DNA of 64,000 nucleotides, from assembly GCA_037974665.1 (NCBI GenBank), contig CM075769.1:80543190-80607189 (forward strand). The letters run 5' to 3'. This DNA is from Ehretia macrophylla. Taxonomy: Eukaryota > Streptophyta > Magnoliopsida > Boraginales > Ehretiaceae. Shown here piece after piece: positions 24,131-35,215 of this stretch; position 1 is the stretch's first letter, and the number at the start of each line of letters is the position of its first letter. The position numbers were made by a program, and so were the translations under genes. Below the pieces are notes generated by a model, which made no database searches, was not told the DNA's origin, and saw only the letters and a program-made list of their open reading frames with translations.

Positions 24131-24176
24131 TCGTTGTTGAAGCGGATGGGTATTCGTTGTTGAAGCGGATGGGTAT
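24131..24176 (+). repeat. 23-bp tandem duplication in a spacer
   Basis: The 23-bp stretch at 24131-24153 is repeated exactly at 24154-24176, which explains the 700-bp unit. The related spacer near 27540 lacks the second copy, so the duplication is younger than the split between those units. Confidence 0.92.
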
Positions 24177-24268
24177 TCGTTAAGCCCATTGGCCTTTTTA
24201 ATGGGCCAACTCTCTAGGCTGGGACTGTGAACAATTAACACATATAGTAATTGTGCCCTCAACATGAA

Positions 24269-24387
24269 GGGTGTGATCAGACCAGCACTAATGCACCGGA
24301 TCCCATCAGAACTCAGAAGTTAAGCGTGCTTGGGCGAGAGTAGTACTAGGATGGGTGACCCCCAGGGAAGTCCTTGTGTTGCACCCC
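24269..24387 (+). rRNA. 5S rRNA gene, copy 34
   Basis: It has C6T, T12G, C47A, T96A and C107T. Confidence 0.95.
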
Positions 24388-24945
24388 CTTTTGAATTTTT
24401 TTTGCCCTGGTTAGGGTTGCCAAGATACTTTATCCACCAAATCTCTATTACTGAATCCGACGGAACATTGGGCAAGACAACTTCGCTTCACGTAGAGGCC
24501 GGGCTCGCAAACCGAGGGTGTAGGATTTTTGACCAGGTCTCCGTCGCTCCGATGCCCATAACTTTTGATCCGTAAGGAGTTACGCGGCGCACAACATACC
24601 GTTGCAAAGCTCTCTGAGAGCTCAAAGATGGAGGCAGCGAGGTTGATCGCTTTGCCCGTTTTTGGAGCCCAAAATCGAACGTATTCATCATTTTTCGGCC
24701 ACTTTTCTTGTTTTGCACTGTTTTTCCGTCCCGGATTGTACGTCGTGAGTTGTCAAAAGGATGAAAACCTGACTCACTGTATATTAGAAGGCCCTACAAC
24801 GTGTCGATATAACGTCTTGCGAGGTTGCTGCGTTGTTGAAGCGGATGGATTGTCGTTAAGCCTATTGGGCCTTTTGAATGGGCCATCTCTCTAGGCTGGG
24901 ACTGTGAACCGTTAACACATATAGGAATTGTTCCCTCAACATGAC

Positions 24946-25064
24946 GCGTGCGATCATACCAGCACTAATGCACCGGATCCCATCAGAACTCCGAAGTTAA
25001 GCGTGCTTGGGCGAGAGTAGTACTAGGATGGGTGACCCCCTGGGAAGTCCTCGTGTTGCACCCC
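24946..25064 (+). rRNA. 5S rRNA gene, copy 35
   Basis: It differs from the majority only at G2C. Confidence 0.97.
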
Positions 25065-25621
25065 CTTTTGAATTTTTTTTGCCCTGGTTAGGGTTGCCAA
25101 GATACTTTATCCACCAAATCTCTATTACCGAATCCGACGGAACATTGGGCAAGACAACTTCGCATCACGTAGAGGCCGGGCCCTCAAACCGAGGGCGTAA
25201 GATTTGTGACCAAGTCTCCGTCGCTCCGGTGCCCATAACTTTTGATCCGTAAGGAGTTACGCGGCGCACAGCATACCGTTGCAAAGCTCTCTAAGAGCTC
25301 AAAGACGGAGGGAACGAGGTTGCTCGCTTTGCCCTTTTTGGAGCCCAAAATCGAACGTATTCATCATTTTTCGGCCACTTTTCTTGTTTTGCACTGTTTT
25401 TCCGTCCCGGATTGTACGTCGTGAGCTGTCAAAAGGATGAAAACCTGACTCACTGTATATTAGAAGGCCCTACAACGTGTCGATATCACGTCTTGCGAGG
25501 TTTCTGCATTGTTGAAGCGGACAGATTGTCGTTAAGCCCATTGGGCCTTTTGAATGGGCCATCTCTCTAGGCTGGGACTGTGAACCGTTAACACATATAG
25601 GAATTGTGCCCACAACATGAC

Positions 25622-25740
25622 GGGTGCGATCATACCAGCACTAATGCACCGGATCCCATCAGAAATCCGAAGTTAAGCGTGCTTGGGCGAGAGTAGTCCA
25701 AGGATGGGTGACCCCTTGGGAGGTCCTCGTGTTGCACCCC
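25622..25740 (+). rRNA. 5S rRNA gene, copy 36
   Basis: It has C44A, A77C, T79A, C95T and A101G. Confidence 0.95.
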
Positions 25741-26297
25741 CTTTTCAATTTTTTTTGCCCTGGTAGGGTTGCCAAGATACTTTATCCACCAAATCTCTAT
25801 TACCGAATCCCACGGAACATTGGGCAAGACAACTTCTCTTCACGTAGAGGCCGGGCCCGCAAACCGAGGGCGTAGGGTTTGTGACCAAGTCTCCGTCGCT
25901 CCGGTGCCCATAACTTTTGATCCGTAAGGAGTTACGTGGCGCACAGCATACCGTTGCAAAGCTCTCTGAGAGATCGACGACGGGTGCAGCAAGCTTGCTC
26001 GCCGTGCCCCTTTTTGGAGCCCAAAATCGAACGTTTTCATCAGTTTCAGGCCACTTTTCTTCTCTTGCCCTATTTTTTCATCCCGGATCGTACGTCGGGA
26101 GCAGTTAAAAGGACGAAAACCTGACTCTCGATACATCAGAGGGCCCTACAACGTGTCGATATCAAGTCTTATGTGGATGCTGCGTTTTTGAAGCGGATGG
26201 GTTGTCGTTAAGCCCATTGGGCCTTTTGAACGGGCCATCTCTCTAGGTTGGGACTGTGAACCATTAACACATATAGGAATTGTGCTCTCAACATGAC

Positions 26298-26416
26298 GGG
26301 TGCAATCATACCAGCACTAAGGCACCAGATCCCATCAGAACTCCGAAGTTAGGAGTTCTTGGGCGAGAGTAGAAATAGGATGGGTTACCCCTTGGGAAGT
26401 CCTCGTGTTGCACCCC
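26298..26416 (+). rRNA. 5S rRNA gene, copy 37
   Basis: It has ten changes (G7A, T24G, G30A, A55G, C57A, G60T, T76A, C78A, G89T, C95T), three of them in box A. The gene is identical to copy 41, four units away. Confidence 0.93.
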
Positions 26417-26974
26417 CTTTTCAATTTTTTTTGCCCTGGTTAGGGTTGCCAAGATACTTTATCCACCAAATCTCTATTACTGAATCCAACAGAACATTGG
26501 GCAAGACAACTTCGCTTCACGTAGAGGCCGCGGCCGCGAACCGAGGGCGTAAGGTTTGTGACCAGGTCTCCGTCGCTCCGGTACCCATAACTTTTGATCC
26601 GAAATGAGTTACGCAGTGCATAGCATACCGTTGCTAAGCCCTCTAAGAGCTCTACGACAGGGGCAGTCAATTTTCTCGCTGTGCCAATTTTTGGAGCCCA
26701 AAATTGAACATTTTCATCAGTTTCAGTCCACTTTTCTACTTTTGCTCTGTTTTTCCGTCCCGGATCATACGCCATGCGCTGTTAAAAGGACGACAACCTG
26801 ACTCGCGGGACATCAGAGGGCCCTACAACGTGTCGATATCATGTATTGCGAGGATGCTACGTTGTTGAAGCGGATGGGTTATGGTTAAGCCCATTGGGCC
26901 TTTTCAATGGGCCATCTCCCTAGGCTGGGACTGTGAACCGTTAACACATATAGGAATTGTGCCCTCAACATGAC

Positions 26975-27093
26975 GGGTACGATCATACCAGCACTAATGC
27001 ACCGGATCCCATCAGAACTCCGAAGGTAAGCGTGCTTGGGCGAGAGTAGTACTAGGATGGGTGACTCCCTGCGAAGTCCTCGGGGTTCACACC
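26975..27093 (+). rRNA. 5S rRNA gene, copy 38
   Basis: It has G5A, T52G, C92T, G98C, T109G, T111G, G113T and C117A. The cluster at 109-117 (GGGGTTCACACC) weakens pairing of the closing stem, so the product may be unstable. Confidence 0.9.
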
Positions 27094-27624
27094 CTTTTCA
27101 ATTTTTTTTGCCCTGGTTGGGGTTGCCAAGATACTTTCTCTCCCAAATCTTTATTACCGAATCCCATGGAACATTGGGCAAGACAAATTCGCTTCACGTA
27201 GAGGCCGGGCCCTTAAACCGAGGGAGTAGGGTTTGTCACAAAGTCTCCGTCACTCAGGTGCCCATAACTTTTGATCCATAAGAAGTTACGTGGCGCATAG
27301 CATACCGTTGCAAAGCTCTTTGAGATCTCTACGACGGAGGTAGTGAGCTTGCTCGCTTTGCCCATTTTTGGAGCCCAAAATCGAACGTTTTCATCAATTT
27401 TAGGCCACTTTTCTTGTTTTGCCCTATTTTTCCATCCTGGAATGTACGTCGTGAGCTGTTAAAAGGACGACAACCTTACTCGCGGTACATCAGCGGGCCC
27501 TACAACGTGTCGATATCACATCTTGCGAGGACGCTTCGTTGTTGAAGCGGATGGGTTGTCGTTAAGCCCATTGGCCTTTTTAATGGGCCAACTCTCTAGG
27601 CTGGGACTGTGAACCATTAACACA

Positions 27625-27650
27625 TATAGGAATTGCGCCCTCAACATAAC
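27625..27650 (+). promoter_or_regulatory. Upstream 5S promoter elements (representative unit)
   Basis: TATA at 27625-27628 lies at -26, GC at 27637-27638 lies at -14/-13, and C lies at -1. These match the three short elements known to set start site and efficiency in plant 5S genes (TATATA near -28, GC near -12, C at -1). Nearly all units carry them. Exceptions are noted under copies 5, 45, 50, 61, 70, 77 and 90. Confidence 0.85.
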
Positions 27651-27769
27651 GGGTGCGATCATACCAGCACTAATGCACCGGATCCCATCAGAACTCCGAA
27701 GTTAAGCGTGCTTGGGCGAGAGTAGTACTAGGATGGGTGACCCCCTGGGAAGTCCTCGTGTTGCACCCC
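27651..27769 (+). rRNA. 5S rRNA gene, copy 39 (matches the majority sequence)
   Basis: This is the only copy that I read as identical to the majority at all 119 positions. Box A, the intermediate element and box C are intact, and the TATA-like element, C at -1 and T-run terminator are present. It is the best single representative of the functional gene here. Its upstream sequence has one change in the GC region (TTGCGCCC). Confidence 0.98.
27700..27747 (+). promoter_or_regulatory. Internal control region of 5S (representative unit)
   Basis: By homology with characterised 5S genes, box A is at 27700-27714, the intermediate element at 27717-27722 and box C at 27730-27747. Together they bind TFIIIA and recruit TFIIIC, TFIIIB and RNA polymerase III. 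The boundaries are transferred from the family, not measured here. Confidence 0.85.
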
Positions 27770-28325
27770 CTTTTGAATTTTTTTGCCCTGGTTAGGGTTG
27801 CCAAGATACTTTATCCACCAAATCTCTATTACCGAATCCCACGGAACATTGGGCAGGACAACTTTGCATCACGTAGAGGTCGGGCCTGCAAACCGAGGGC
27901 GTAGGATTTGTGACCAGGTCTCCGTCGCTCCGGTCGCCATAACTTTTGATCTGTAAGGAGTTACGCTGCGTACAGCCTACCATTGCAAAGCTCTCTGAGA
28001 GCTCAAAGACGGAGACAGCGAGGTTGCTCGCTTGGCCCTTTTTGGAGCCCAAAATCGAACGTGTTCATCAGTTTTAGGCCACTTTTCTTGTTTTGCATTG
28101 TTTTTCAGTCCCGGATTATACGTCGTGAGTTGTTAAAAGCATGACAACCTGACTCGCTGTATATTAGTGGGCCCTACAATGTGTCGATATCACGCCTTGC
28201 GTGGTTGCTGCGTTGTTGAAGCGGATGGGTTGTCGTTAAGACCATTGGGCCTTTTGAATGGGCCATCTCTCTAGGCTGGGATTGTGAACCGTTAACACAT
28301 ATAGGAATTGTGCCAAAAACATGAC
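27770..28325 (+). other. 5S intergenic spacer (representative, 556 bp)
   Basis: This shows what all spacers hold. After the terminator comes a CCCT-gggt-like mini-hairpin (27786-27797, CCCTGGTTAGGG). Next are an AT-rich stretch, a GC-rich stretch with a telo-box position (changed to TAGGATTT in this unit), a palindrome region, a pyrimidine-rich stretch, a CpG-rich GTACGTCG-type motif, a GGGCCC palindrome, the TGGGCC pair and the promoter elements. There is no gene. Confidence 0.85.
27771..27784 (+). terminator. Pol III T-run terminator (representative unit)
   Basis: A T4 run starts one base after the gene and a T7 run follows after GAA. Most units read TTTTCAATTTTTTTT. RNA polymerase III stops at runs of four or more T on the non-template strand, so the second run is a natural backup. 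Copies 66 and 68 have only three T in the first run. Confidence 0.88.
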
Positions 28326-28444
28326 GGGTGCGATCATACCAGCACTAATGCACCGGATCCCATCAAAACTCCGAAGGTAAGCGTACTTGGGCGAGAGTAG
28401 TACTAGGATGGGTGACCCCTTGGGAGGTCCTCGTGTTGTACCCC
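28326..28444 (+). rRNA. 5S rRNA gene, copy 40
   Basis: It has G41A, T52G, G60A, C95T, A101G and C114T. The segment just upstream has CAAAAAC in place of CTCAAC. Confidence 0.95.
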
Positions 28445-29002
28445 CTTTTCAATTTTTTTTGCCCTGGCTAGGGTTGCCAAGATACTTTATCCACCAAATC
28501 TCTATTACCGAATCCCACAGAACATTGGCCAAGACAACTTCACTTCACGTAGAGGCCAGGCCCGCAAACCGAGGGCGTAGGGTTTGTGACCAGGTCTCCG
28601 TCGCTCCGGTGCCCAGAACTTTTGATCCGTAATGAGTTACGTGGCGCACAGCATACCGTTGCAAAGCTCTCTGAGAGCTCGACGACGTGTGTGGCGAGCT
28701 TGCTCGCCGTGCCCCATTTTGGAGCCCAAAATCGAACGTTTTCATCAGTTTCAGGCCACTTTTCTTCTTTTGCCTGGTTTTTCCGTCCCGGATCGTACGT
28801 CATGAGCTGTTAAAAGGACGACAACCTGACTCTCGATACATCAGAGGGCCCTACAACGTGTCGATATCACGTCTTGCGAGGATGCTGCGTTTTTGAAGCG
28901 GATGGGTTGTCGTTAAGCCCATTGGGCCTTTTGAACGGGCCATCTCTCTAGGTTGGGACTGTGAACCATTAACACATATAGGAATTGTGCTCTCAACATG
29001 AC

Positions 29003-29121
29003 GGGTGCAATCATACCAGCACTAAGGCACCAGATCCCATCAGAACTCCGAAGTTAGGAGTTCTTGGGCGAGAGTAGAAATAGGATGGGTTACCCCTTGG
29101 GAAGTCCTCGTGTTGCACCCC
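29003..29121 (+). rRNA. 5S rRNA gene, copy 41
   Basis: It carries the same ten changes as copy 37 and no others, showing recent duplication at a distance of 2705 bp. Confidence 0.93.
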
Positions 29122-29678
29122 CTTTTTAATTTTTTTGCCCTGGTTAGGGTTGCCAAGATACTTTATCCACCAAATCTCTATTACTGAATCCCACGGAACA
29201 TTGGGCAAGACAACTTCGCTTCACGTAGAGGCTGGGCCCGCAAAACGAGGGCGTAAGGTTTGTGACCAGGTCTCCGTCGCTCCGGTGCCCATAACTTTTG
29301 ATCCGAAAGGAGTTACGCAGTGCACAGCATACCGTTGCAAAGCGCTCTGAGAGCTCTACGACAGGGGCATCCAGCTTGCTCGCTGTGCCAATTTTTGGAG
29401 CCCAAAATTGAACATTTTCATCAGTTTCAGGCCACTTTTCTACTTTTGCTCTGTTTTTCCATCCCGGATCATACGCCATGCGCTGTTAAAAGGACGACAA
29501 CCTCACTCGCGGGACAACAGAGGGCCCTACAACGTGTCGATATCACGTCTTGCGAGGATGCTACATTGTTGAAGCGGATGGGTTGTCGTCAAGCCCATTG
29601 GGCCTTTTGAATGGGCTATCTCCCTAGGCTGGGACTGTGAACCGTTAACACATATAGGAATTGTGCCCTCAACATGAC

Positions 29679-29797
29679 GGGTGCGATCATACCAGCACTA
29701 ATGCACCGGTTCCCATCAGAACTCCGAAGTTAAGCCTGCTTGGGCGAGAGTAGTACTAGGATGGGTGACCCCCTGTGAAGTCCTCATGTTGTACCCC
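29679..29797 (+). rRNA. 5S rRNA gene, copy 42
   Basis: It has A32T, G58C, G98T, G108A and C114T. Its spacer is of the CACAAAGTC type and contains the local duplication at 30031-30090. Confidence 0.95.
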
Positions 29798-30030
29798 CTT
29801 TTCAATTTTTTTTGCCCTGGTTGGGGTTGCCAAGATACTTCATCCACCAAATCTTTATTACCGATTCCCATGGAACATTGGGCAAGACAAATTCGATTCA
29901 TGTAGAGGCCGGGCCCATAAACCGAGGGCGTAGGGTTTGTCACAAAGTCGCCGTCACTCAGGTGCCCATAACTTTTGATCCGTAAGGAGTTACGCGGTGC
30001 ACAGAATACCGTTGCAAAGCTCTCTGAGAG

Positions 30031-30090
30031 CTCAAAGACGGAGGCAGCGAGGTTGTACATCGTGACCTCAAAGACGGAGGCAACGAGGTT
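30031..30090 (+). repeat. 24-bp spacer repeat with 12-bp insert
   Basis: A 24-bp stretch at 30031-30054 recurs at 30067-30090 with one change. The 12 bp between them, GTACATCGTGAC, resemble GTACATCGTGAG about 110 bp downstream, suggesting a local template switch. Confidence 0.85.
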
Positions 30091-30372
30091 AGAGCCCAAA
30101 ATCGAATGTTTTCATCAGTTTTAGGCCACTTTTCTTATTTTGCCCTGTTTTTCCGTCCCGGATTGTACATCGTGAGTTGTTAAAAGGATGACAACCTGAC
30201 TCACGGTATATGAGAGGGCCCTACAACGTGTCGATATCATGTCTTGCGAGGATGCTGCGTTGTTGAATCAGATGGATTGTCATTAAGCCCTTTGGGCCTT
30301 ATGAATGGGCCATCTCTCTAGGCTGGGACTGTGAACAGTTAACATATTTAGGAATTGTGCCCTCAACATGAC

Positions 30373-30484
30373 GGGTGCGATCATACCAGCACTAATGCAC
30401 CGGATCCTGTCCAAAGTTAAGCGTGCTTGGGCGAGAGTAGTACTAGGATGGGTGACCGCCTGGGAAGTCCTCGTGTTACACCCC
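30373..30484 (+). pseudogene. 5S rRNA copy 43 with internal 7-nt deletion
   Basis: The gene is 112 nt. Between GGATCC and AAAGTTAAG, 7 nt of positions about 36-46 are lost and neighbouring bases changed, removing part of the loop and helix before box A. C93G and G113A are also present. The internal promoter boxes remain, so it could be transcribed, but the RNA should fold abnormally. Confidence 0.9.
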
Positions 30485-31041
30485 CTTTTCAATTTTTTTT
30501 GCCCTGGTAGGGTTGCCAAGATACTTTATCCACCAAATCTCTATTATCGAATCCCACAGAACATTGGGCAAGACAACTTCGCTTCACGTAGAGGCCGGGC
30601 CTGCAAACGGAGGGCGTAGGGTTTGTGACCAGGTCTCCGTCGCTCCGGTGCCCATAACTTTTGATCCGTAAGGAGTTACTTGGCGCACAGCATACCGTTG
30701 CAAAGCCCTCTGAGAGCTCGACGGCGGGGGTGGGGAGCTTGCTCGTCGTGCCCCTTTTTGGAGCCCAAAATTGAACGTTTTCATCAGTTTCAGGCCACTT
30801 TTCTTATTTTGCCCTGTTTTTCCATCCCAGATCGTATGTCGTGAGCTATTAAAAGGACGACAACCTGACTCTCGATACATCAGATGGCCCTACAACGTGT
30901 CGATATCACGTCTTATGAGGATACTGTGCTGTTGAAGCGGATGGGTTGTCGTTAAGCCCATTGGGCCTTTTGAATGGGCCATCTCTCTAGGCTGGGACTG
31001 TGAACCATTAACACATATAGGAATTGTGCTCTCAACATGAC

Positions 31042-31160
31042 GGGTGCGATCATACCAGCAGTAAAGCACCAGATCCCAGCAGAACTCGGAAGTTAAGCGT
31101 GCTTGCGCGAGAGTAGTACTAGGATGGGTGACCCCTTGGGAAGTCCTCGTGTTGCACCCC
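31042..31160 (+). rRNA. 5S rRNA gene, copy 44 (block 1, unit 1)
   Basis: It has C20G, T24A, G30A, T38G, C47G, G65C and C95T. C20G, T24A and G65C recur in copy 50, 4055 bp away. Confidence 0.94.
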
Positions 31161-31711
31161 CTTTTCAATTTTTTTTGCCCTGGTTAGGGTTGCCAAGATA
31201 CTTTATCCACCAAATCTCTATTACCGAATCCCACGGAACATTGGGCAAGACAACTTCGCTTCACGTAGAGGCCGGGCCCGCAAACCAAGGGCGTAGGGTT
31301 TGTGACCAGGTCTCCGTCGCTCCGGTGCCCATACCTTTTGATCCAAAGGAGTTACGCAGTGCACAGCATACAGTTGCAAAGCTCTCTGAGAGCTCAAAGA
31401 AGGAGGCAGCAAGGTTGCTAGCTTTGCCCTTTTTTGGAGCCCAAAATCGAATGTTTTCATCAGTTTTAGGCCACTTTTCTTGTTTTGCCCTGTTTTTTCA
31501 TCCCGGATTGTACGTCGTGAGTTGTTAAAAGGGCGACAACTTGACTCGCGGTATATCAGAGGGCCCTACAACGTGTCGGTATCATGTCTTGTGAGGATGC
31601 TGCGTTGTTGAAGCGGAAGGGTTGTCGTTAAGCCCACTGGGCCTTTTGAATGGGCCATCTCGCTAGGCTGGGACTGTAAACCGTTAACACATATAGGACC
31701 CTCAACATGAC

Positions 31712-31830
31712 GGGTGCGATCATACCAGCACTAATGCAACGGATTCCATTAGAACTCCGAAGTTAACCGTGCTTGGGCGAGAGTAGTACTAGGATGGGTG
31801 ACGCCCTGTGAAATCCTCATGTTGCACCCC
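31712..31830 (+). rRNA. 5S rRNA gene, copy 45 (block 1, unit 2)
   Basis: It has C28A, C34T, C39T, G56C, C92G, G98T, G102A and G108A. A 6-bp deletion upstream moves the TATA-like element from about -26 to -20, which may impair correct initiation. Confidence 0.93.
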
Positions 31831-32387
31831 CTTTTCAATATTTTTTGCCCTGGTTGGGGTTGCCAAGATTCTTTATCCACCAAATCTCTATTACCGAATC
31901 CCACGGAACATTGGGCAAGACAACTTGCTTCACGTAGAGGCCGGGCCCATAAACCGAGGGCGTAGGGTTTATCAAAAAGTCTTCGTCGCTCAGGTGCCCA
32001 TAACTTTTGATCCGTAAGGAGTTACGCGGCGCACAGCTTACCGTTGCAAAGCTCTTTGAGAGCTCTACGACATAGGTAGCCATCTTGCTAGCTGTGGCCT
32101 TTTTTGGAGCCCAAAATCGAACGTTTTCATCAGTTTCAGTCCACTTTTCTTCTTTTGCTCTATTTTCCCGTCTTCGATCGTTCGTCGTGAGCTGTTAAAA
32201 GGACGACAACCTGACTCGCGGGACATCAGAGGGCCCTACAATGTGTCGATATCACGTCTTGCGAGGATGCAGCGTTGTTAAAGCGGATGGGTTGTCGTTA
32301 AGCCCAATGGGCTTTTTGAATGGGCAATCTCTCTAGGCTGGGACTGTGAACCGTTAACACATATAGGAATTGTGCCCTCAACATGAC

Positions 32388-32506
32388 GGGTGCGATCATA
32401 CCAGCACTAATGCTCCAGATTCCATCAGAACTCCGAAGTTAAGCGTGCTTGGGCGAGAGTAGTACTAGGATGGGTGACCCCCTGGGAAGTCCTCGTGTTG
32501 CATCCC
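32388..32506 (+). rRNA. 5S rRNA gene, copy 46 (block 1, unit 3)
   Basis: It has A27T, G30A, C34T and C116T. G30A and C34T recur in copy 52. Confidence 0.96.
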
Positions 32507-33064
32507 CTTTTCAATTTTTTTTGCCCTGGTTAGGGTTGCCAAGATACTTTATCCACCAAATCTCTATTACCGAATCCCACGGAACATTGGGCAAGACAAC
32601 TTCGCTTCACGTAGAGGCCGGGCCTGCAAACGGAGGGCGTAGGGTTTGTGACCAGGTCTCCGTCGCTCCGGTGCCCATAACTTTTGATCCGTAAGGAGTT
32701 ACGCGGCTCACAACATACCATTGCAAAGCTCTCTGAGAGCTCTACGACGGGGGCAGCTACCTTGCTTACTGCGCCTATTTTTGTAGCCCAAAATCGAACG
32801 TTTTCATCAGTTTCAGACCGCTTTTCTTCTTTTGCTCTGTTTTTCCGTCCCGGATCGTACGTCGTGAGCTGTTAAAAGGATGACAACCAGACTCGCCGGA
32901 CATCAGAGTGCCCTACAACATGTCGATATCACGTCTTGCGAGGATGCTGTGTTGTTGAAGCGGATGGGTTGTCGTTAAGCCAATTGGGCCATTTGAATGG
33001 GCCATCACTTTAGGCTGGGACTGTGAACCGTTAACACATATAGGAATTGTGCCCTCAACTTGAT

Positions 33065-33183
33065 GGGTGCGATCATACCAGCACTAATGCACCGGATCCC
33101 ATCAGAACTCTGAAGTTAAGCGTGCTTGGGCGAGAGTAGTACTAGGATGGGTGACCCCCTAGGAAGTCGTCGTGTTGTACCCC
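33065..33183 (+). rRNA. 5S rRNA gene, copy 47 (block 1, unit 4)
   Basis: It has C47T, G97A, C105G and C114T, with T at -2 (TTGATGGG) as in copies 51, 53 and 54. Confidence 0.95.
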
Positions 33184-33741
33184 GTTTTGAATTTTTTTTG
33201 CCCTGGTTAGGGTTGCCAAGATACTTTATCCACCAAATCTCTATTACCGAATCCCATGGAACATTGGGCAAGATTACTTCGCTTCACGTAGAGGCCGGGC
33301 CCGTAAACCGAGGGCGTAGGGTTTGTGACCAAGTCTCCGTCGCTCCGGTGCCCATAACTTTTGATCCGTAAGGAGTTACGTGGCGCACAGCATACTGTTG
33401 CAAAGCTCTCTGAGATCTCTACGACGGAGGCAACGAGCCTGCTCGCTTTGCCCTTTTTTGGAGCCCAAAAACGAACGTTTTCATCAATTTTAGGCCACTT
33501 TTCTTGTTTTGCCCTATTTTTCCATCTCGGATCATACGTCGTGAGCTGTTAAAAGGACGACAACCTGACTCTCAGTACATCAGAGGGCCCTACAACGTGT
33601 CGATATGAAGTCTTATGAGGATGATGCGTTGTTGAAGCAGATGGGTTGTCGTTAAGCCTATTGGGCCTTTTGAACGGGCCATCTCTCTAGGCTGGGACTG
33701 TGAACCGTAAACACATATAGGAATTGTGCTCTCAACATGAC

Positions 33742-33861
33742 GGGTGCGATCATACCAGCACTAATGCGCCGGATCCCATCAGAACTCCGAAGTTAAGCGT
33801 GCTTGGGCGAGAGTAGCACTAGGATGGGTGACCCCTTTGGGAAGTCCTCGTGTTGCACCCC
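33742..33861 (+). rRNA. 5S rRNA gene, copy 48 (block 1, unit 5)
   Basis: It is 120 nt. It has A27G and T76C and a 1-nt insertion in the 91-98 region (CCCCTTTGGG). The same insertion is in copy 54. Confidence 0.94.
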
Positions 33862-34419
33862 CTTTTCAATTTTTTTTGCCCTGGTTATGTTTGCCAAGAT
33901 ACTTTATCCACCAAATCTCTTTTACCGAATCCCATGGAACATTGGGAAAGACAACTTCGCTTCACGTAGAGGCCGGGCCCGCAAACCGAGGGCGTAGGGT
34001 TTGTGACTAGGTCTCCGTCGCTCCGGTGCCCATAACTTTTGATCCGAAAGGAGTTACGCAGCGCATAGCATACCGTTACAAAGCCCTCAGAGAGCTCTAT
34101 GACAGGGGCAGCCAGCTTGCTCGATGTACCCATTTTTGGAGCACAAAATTGAACATTATCAGCAGTTTCAGGCCACTTTTCTACTATTGCTCTGTTTTTC
34201 CGTCTCGGATCGTACGCAATGCGCTGTTAAAATGACGAGAACCTGACTCGCGGGACATTAGAGGGCTCTAAAACGTGTCGATATCATGTCTTGCGAGGAT
34301 GCTGCGTTGTTGAAGTGGATGTGTTGTTGTTAAGCCCATTGGGCCTTTTGAATGGGCCATCTCTCTAGGCTGGGACTGTGAACCATTAACACATATAGGA
34401 ATTGTGCCCTCAACATGAC

Positions 34420-34538
34420 GGGTGCGATTATACCAGCACTAATGCACCGGATCCCATCAGAACTCCGAAGTTAAGCGTGCTTGGGCAAGAGTAGTAATAG
34501 GATGGGTGACCCCCTGTGAAGTCCTCGTGTTGCACCCT
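34420..34538 (+). rRNA. 5S rRNA gene, copy 49 (block 1, unit 6)
   Basis: It has C10T, G68A, C78A, G98T and C119T. The spacer is of the CACAAAGTC type, as after copy 55. Confidence 0.95.
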
Positions 34539-35096
34539 TTTTTTAATTTTTTTTCCCCTGGTTGGGGTTGCCAAGATACTTTATCCACCAAATCTCTATT
34601 ACCGAATCCCACAGAACATTGGGCAAGACAAATTCGCTTCACGTAGAGGCCGGGCCCGTAAACCGAGGGCGTAAGGTTTGTCACAAAGTCTCTGTCGCTC
34701 AGGTGCCCATAACTTTTGATGCATAAGGAGTTACGCGGTGCACAGCATACGGTTGCAAAGCTCTTTGAGAGCTCTACGACGAAGGCAGCCAGCTTGCTCG
34801 CTGTGGCCATTTTTGGAGCCCAAAATTGAACGTTTTCATCAGTTTCAGTCCACTTTTCTTCTTTTGCTCTGTTTTTTCGCCCTGGATCGTACGTCGTGAG
34901 TTGTTAAAAGGACGACAACCTGACTTGCGGGACATCAAAGGGCCCTTCAACGTGTCGATATCACGTCATGCGAGGATGCAGCGTTGTTGAAGCGGATGGG
35001 TTGTCGTTAAGCCCATTGGGCCTTTTGAATGGGCCATCTCTCTAGGTTGGGACTGTGAACCGTTAACACATAGAGGAATTGTGCTCTCAACATGAC

Positions 35097-35215
35097 GGGT
35101 GCGATCATACCAGCAGTAAAGCACCGGATCCCATCAGAACTCCGAAGTTAAGCGTGCTTGCGCGAGAGTAGTACTAGGATGGGTGACCCTTTGGGAAGTC
35201 CTCGTGTTGCACCCC
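35097..35215 (+). rRNA. 5S rRNA gene, copy 50 (block 2, unit 1)
   Basis: It has C20G, T24A, G65C, C94T and C95T. The upstream element reads ACACATAGAGG, so the TATA-like core is altered. Confidence 0.94.

Larger units (their letters stand above)
31042..35096 (+). repeat. Six-unit block, first copy
   Basis: Units 44-49 correspond one to one with units 50-55. Offsets between paired gene starts are 4028-4055 bp. The second pair (31712 and 35742) is the weakest match. Confidence 0.75.
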
